From contig NZ_CP088247.1 in NCBI RefSeq assembly GCF_021117295.1, positions 186,001 to 250,000 on the forward strand: a DNA stretch of 64,000 nucleotides. The letters run 5' to 3'. The notes beneath the pieces are model-generated. The model was not told where the DNA came from, did no database searches, and saw only the letters and a list, made by a program, of their open reading frames with translations. Source of the stretch: Methylorubrum sp. B1-46. GTDB taxonomy: Bacteria; Pseudomonadota; Alphaproteobacteria; Rhizobiales; Beijerinckiaceae. The translations under genes were made by a program, and so were the position numbers. Of this stretch, positions 62,515 to 64,000 are shown in pieces. How positions within the stretch are numbered: the first letter of the stretch is position 1; the number at the start of each line of letters is the position of its first letter.

Positions 62515-63523
62515 CGTCCCTCGTCAGGCCGGCCGTCACGATCACGATCTCCTGCCTTCCGTCCTCACGGCCGTGGACCGCGGGCCTGTTCTCCTCGTCG
62601 TAGGAGATCTGGACGCCCTCCACGGTCTCCATCCGGTGCCGCCGCGGCTTCTGGATGCGCTCGGGGCTGACGTCAAAGGTCTCTTCGGAGACCCCGCGGT
62701 TGCGCAGGTTGCGCACGAGGTCCCGGCGCACCTTCGAGTTCTCAGGCTGAACCCCGAAGCAGGCCGTCACCAGCGGCTCGCAATCTTCGGGGTCGAACCG
62801 CGGCCCCTGGCGGAGCACCTCGTAGATCCGATTCACGCCGCTCTTCTTGATCTCCTCCGGCAGGCTGTCCCGGTTGGCCTTGAAGGTGTCCTTCAGGGCC
62901 CCCATCAGCTTCTCGCTCATGTCCGTCGCCGCGTTGACCCGCCGCGCCTGGAGGAAGCCCTCGAAGTAGTCCGAGATGTGCGCCGTGTTGCTGCGGTCGC
63001 GGACCATGATCCGGCCGCCGGCGCCGTCGTCCAACCGGACCAGCGCGATCTTCTGCATCGCCTCCGGCTTCCTCACGAACGACTCCTGAAAACGCTCTAG
63101 CTTCGGTACGGATGATCCGCCTGCCTCCAGCACGTAGCGGACGACGTCCTCGTTGTCGTACTTCACCAGTGCGTAGATCGTGGCGCCGTCGCCCGCACCG
63201 AGCTCGAAGATGAAGAACACCCCCACGCTCATCGTCTTCTTGTGACGCGACTGGAAATCCAGGGCCAGCGCCTGCGTGCGCTCTGTGAAGTTGCCCCCGC
63301 CCGTCGCGATCTCGCGCAGGATGTCCTCCGTCGTGGATCGGTCGCGAAAAGCAAACAGATTGCCCCGCAAGGATGACTTCACCCGTTCCAGGAAGAAATC
63401 CTGGTGCTGCGGCGGCGTAATTTCATCCAGAAGAATAGGGTCTTCAAGTGACTTCCCAACAACATGGAAGATCATGCGCCTGATTGTGAGCGCGTCCTTT
63501 TCCTCATCCGTCAAAAAACTCAT
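62480..63523 (-). CDS. NA37/NdpA-like nucleoid-associated protein
   Basis: A 347-residue protein starting MSFLTDEEKDALTIRRMIFH. The opening IRRMIFHVVGKSLEDPILLD, the FFLERVKSSLRGNLFAFRDR region and HISDYFEGFLQARRVNAATD fit the NdpA/YejK-type nucleoid-associated family (about 340 residues). The family binds DNA; its biological role is poorly known. It is directly coupled to the membrane protein gene downstream, which is not the chromosomal yejK context and suggests a specialised copy in an accessory island. Confidence 0.75.
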   Translation of the reverse strand: MSFLTDEEKDALTIRRMIFHVVGKSLEDPILLDEITPPQHQDFFLERVKSSLRGNLFAFRDRSTTEDILREIATGGGNFTERTQALALDFQSRHKKTMSVGVFFIFELGAGDGATIYALVKYDNEDVVRYVLEAGGSSVPKLERFQESFVRKPEAMQKIALVRLDDGAGGRIMVRDRSNTAHISDYFEGFLQARRVNAATDMSEKLMGALKDTFKANRDSLPEEIKKSGVNRIYEVLRQGPRFDPEDCEPLVTACFGVQPENSKVRRDLVRNLRNRGVSEETFDVSPERIQKPRRHRMETVEGVQISYDEENRPAVHGREDGRQEIVIVTAGLTRDDAEIETGSRRG

Positions 63524-63738
63524 GGTGCCTTGCCGGACCCGCTTCTGGACTGGAAAAACCGAATCTTAGCTTTATAGCACCAGAGAACACAGTTCCGATA
63601 AGCGCAATCTAGAACGAACCCACCGGAAAACGCCCACCGCCGCACGCGGGCGACGAGAGGCAGCCCCGACGGTAACAGTGTAGTCTCGCGGGCAGTGCGT
63701 CAAGAACAAAGAGCGAACATTAGGCTCGCCCTGCTTTG

Positions 63739-64000
63739 TCAAATGAGTCTGGGGGCAGGGCCGCCGATCTCGTTCGCGGCGGTCTCCAGCCAAGACCCAT
63801 TGCGCTGCTGGATTTCCGGTACGCGCGGGTTCAGGTAGGCTGGGAACGGGCCCAGAAATCCACGAACCGCATGCCTGACAACCCGGGATCCGGGGGCCGT
63901 AACGCACCGGTCTCGGCGTTGCGCCGCGGGAGTCCCTTCCTCGACATCGAGACCTTCGTCGTCCCGCAATCCGAACCTCCCCTCTTCAACCTCGACGAAG
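63739..64000 (-). CDS. C-terminal part of a hypothetical gene running off the window
   Basis: The minus-strand frame is open from the window edge (FVEVEEGRFGLRDDEGLDVE) to a TGA at 63739, ending ETAANEIGGPAPRLI. The composition is natural and acidic at first. No family is recognised. Between it and the NA37-like gene, 63524-63738 is an AT-richer intergenic stretch. Confidence 0.45.
   Translation of the reverse strand, partial: FVEVEEGRFGLRDDEGLDVEEGTPAAQRRDRCVTAPGSRVVRHAVRGFLGPFPAYLNPRVPEIQQRNGSWLETAANEIGGPAPRLI

Overview
The window looks like an accessory-rich stretch of a high-GC alphaproteobacterial genome, most likely a member of the Hyphomicrobiales close to Methylobacterium. The reasons are a C4-pathway hemA (5-aminolevulinate synthase), a napEDABC nitrate reductase operon of the alphaproteobacterial type, frequent GTG starts, start-stop overlaps within operons, and several IS5, IS701, IS21 and IS3 elements. 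The genus is inference.

Layout. 1-6.5 kb is ordinary chromosomal sequence: a membrane M48 peptidase, small secreted or membrane proteins of unknown role, and a SulP anion transporter broken by one extra T in a homopolymer. 6.85-10.03 kb is a chain of three insertion sequences (IS5, IS701, IS5) separated and bounded by the tetranucleotide CTAG. It abuts a less GC-rich four-gene hxsA-hxsD-hxsB-hxsC cluster (10.03-13.3 kb), the His-Xaa-Ser peptide system with two radical SAM maturases. A secreted thermonuclease-like gene, another IS701 element and a broken integrase half follow. 16.4-23.7 kb carries hemA and the nap operon (napE, D, A, B, C plus a DUF4142 gene). 24.0-26.8 kb is a graveyard of IS3 and IS110 pieces and the other half of a decayed integrase. 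The two integrase halves are oriented as expected if the hemA-nap segment had been inverted.

26.9-31.9 kb is a tellurium-resistance type cluster (terA, terB, two terD paralogues, a membrane protein, DUF475), capped upstream by an intact IS21 element that is joined to a truncated IS701 copy. 35.1-36.8 kb holds a DUF1778/GNAT toxin-antitoxin pair and an adjacent unknown gene. 37.6-41.3 kb is a LysR regulator followed by an MFS transporter, an alpha/beta hydrolase and a cupin whose coding sequences overlap. 41.7-43.5 kb is hipBA with three regularly spaced operator-like palindromes. Fragments of AraC and GspE genes follow.

45.9-63.5 kb is the least familiar part, with almost everything on the minus strand. 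It holds a DUF4435 protein paired with an AAA ATPase whose P-loop lacks the lysine; two tandem large serine recombinases that both end in a domain resembling the N-terminus of IS5 transposases; an overlapping gene set with a soluble FtsH-like AAA+/M41 zinc protease, two unknown proteins and a DUF6634 protein; two XRE regulators; a Fic protein with an AbiEi-like N-terminus preceded by five 24-bp tandem repeats; and an NA37-like nucleoid-associated protein next to a membrane protein. It reads as an integrative defence or mobility island. The best candidates for an undescribed system are the recombinase pair with transposase-like tails, the degenerate ATPase/DUF4435 pair, and the M41 protease operon.
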